NCBI GenBank assembly: GCA_964017195.1
Contig: OZ024897.1
Coordinates: 32,583,536-32,647,535 of the forward strand
DNA: 64,000 nt
Direction of reading: 5' to 3'
From: Siderastrea radians
Lineage: Eukaryota; Cnidaria; Anthozoa; Scleractinia; Rhizangiidae
A program made the translations under genes and the position numbers. This document shows, piece by piece, positions 63,555-64,000 of this stretch (the stretch's first letter is position 1; the number at the start of each line of letters is the position of its first letter). Under the pieces are notes generated by a model. The model did not search any database, was not told the DNA's origin, and saw only the letters and a list, made by a program, of their open reading frames with translations.

Positions 63555-64000
63555 CGTCTCAGGGAAAGCTGGGAGAAAAGAACCACGTAAGAGAGCGTAA
63601 AAAAAACGCCTGCCGCGTGGATCGAAACTTGCCGCGCTAGAGGGGAAAAGAACCTCTATTCTTTCAAAGACAGGCTGAAATCAGGTTCTTATATATTGGA
63701 TATCTAGTGAGAAATCAGGGCGCTTAGCATCGCTGATCATTAATTAACATGTCGAGATATTTGCAACGGAGCCTTTTTACACTGAGATTAAACATTACAT
63801 CAATGAAACACTCCCGAGGGGGTGAGGGGTACTACGCTCTACAGGTGTGGCAGGGAAGATGGAAACACCAAATGCGAGCTGCTCCCGATATCACGCTCTC
63901 AAAGCTCCAATCCCTTATACCTATTGTTTGCACGGCCTATCTCTGAAAGAGGAAGACCAGGCTAAGTATCTGGGGATCCACGTTTCTTAAGATCTCAAGT
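63555..64000. other. Window end; no gene seen
   Basis: A 65-codon open frame (63749-63946, plus strand) shows no recognisable motif and has no support. Confidence 0.4.

Overview
The window is eukaryotic nuclear DNA from an animal. It is AT-rich, has many short exons with GT/AG introns, and is dense in small inverted-repeat transposons, tRNA-derived SINEs and Penelope-like element (PLE) fragments. Two conserved animal genes can be read almost in full. The repeat style and gene content suggest a cnidarian, most likely a coral or other anthozoan; that is inference, since no species-diagnostic locus is present.

Both genes lie on the minus strand. From 15075 down to 722 is an ATAD2/ATAD2B orthologue, a chromatin AAA+ ATPase with a bromodomain. 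I could chain 19 coding exons in consistent phase (4383 nt, 1461 codons); the terminal exon with the stop was not found. From 44969 down to 27597 is the single-protein EYA (eyes absent) gene, the haloacid-dehalogenase-type phosphatase and transcriptional co-activator. Its 12 coding exons sum to 2271 nt including the stop (756 aa). The 5' leader exons probably lie in 50-56 kb but are only candidates. The genes are neighbours in the same orientation, with EYA upstream; they are separate transcription units and no operon-like relation is implied.

The space between them (15.1-27.5 kb) is a transposon graveyard. It holds a 4.4-kb element with a tandemly duplicated interior, a Penelope-like element arranged as a 1.46-kb palindrome, a CCCGGG-rich element carrying a nested SINE, a TA-flanked MITE with 24-bp perfect ends, and several smaller foldback elements. 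EYA introns carry an 83-bp minisatellite of 21 copies (last intron), a TTAA-flanked element with a nested PLE, a MITE family present in two introns, and SINEs. The right end (59.5-62.8 kb) contains an ATCGAT-rich transposon interrupted by a second palindromic PLE, and a third palindromic PLE beside it.

The points most worth a second look are: an RG-rich (RGG-box-like) tract just before the catalytic EYA domain; a glutamate replacing a hydrophobic shelf residue of the ATAD2 bromodomain; and the repeated recovery of PLE tails flanked by inverted arms, 11-15-bp target duplications and hammerhead-like stem-GAAA motifs. I see no prokaryotic-style system, CRISPR array, rRNA or convincing functional tRNA.
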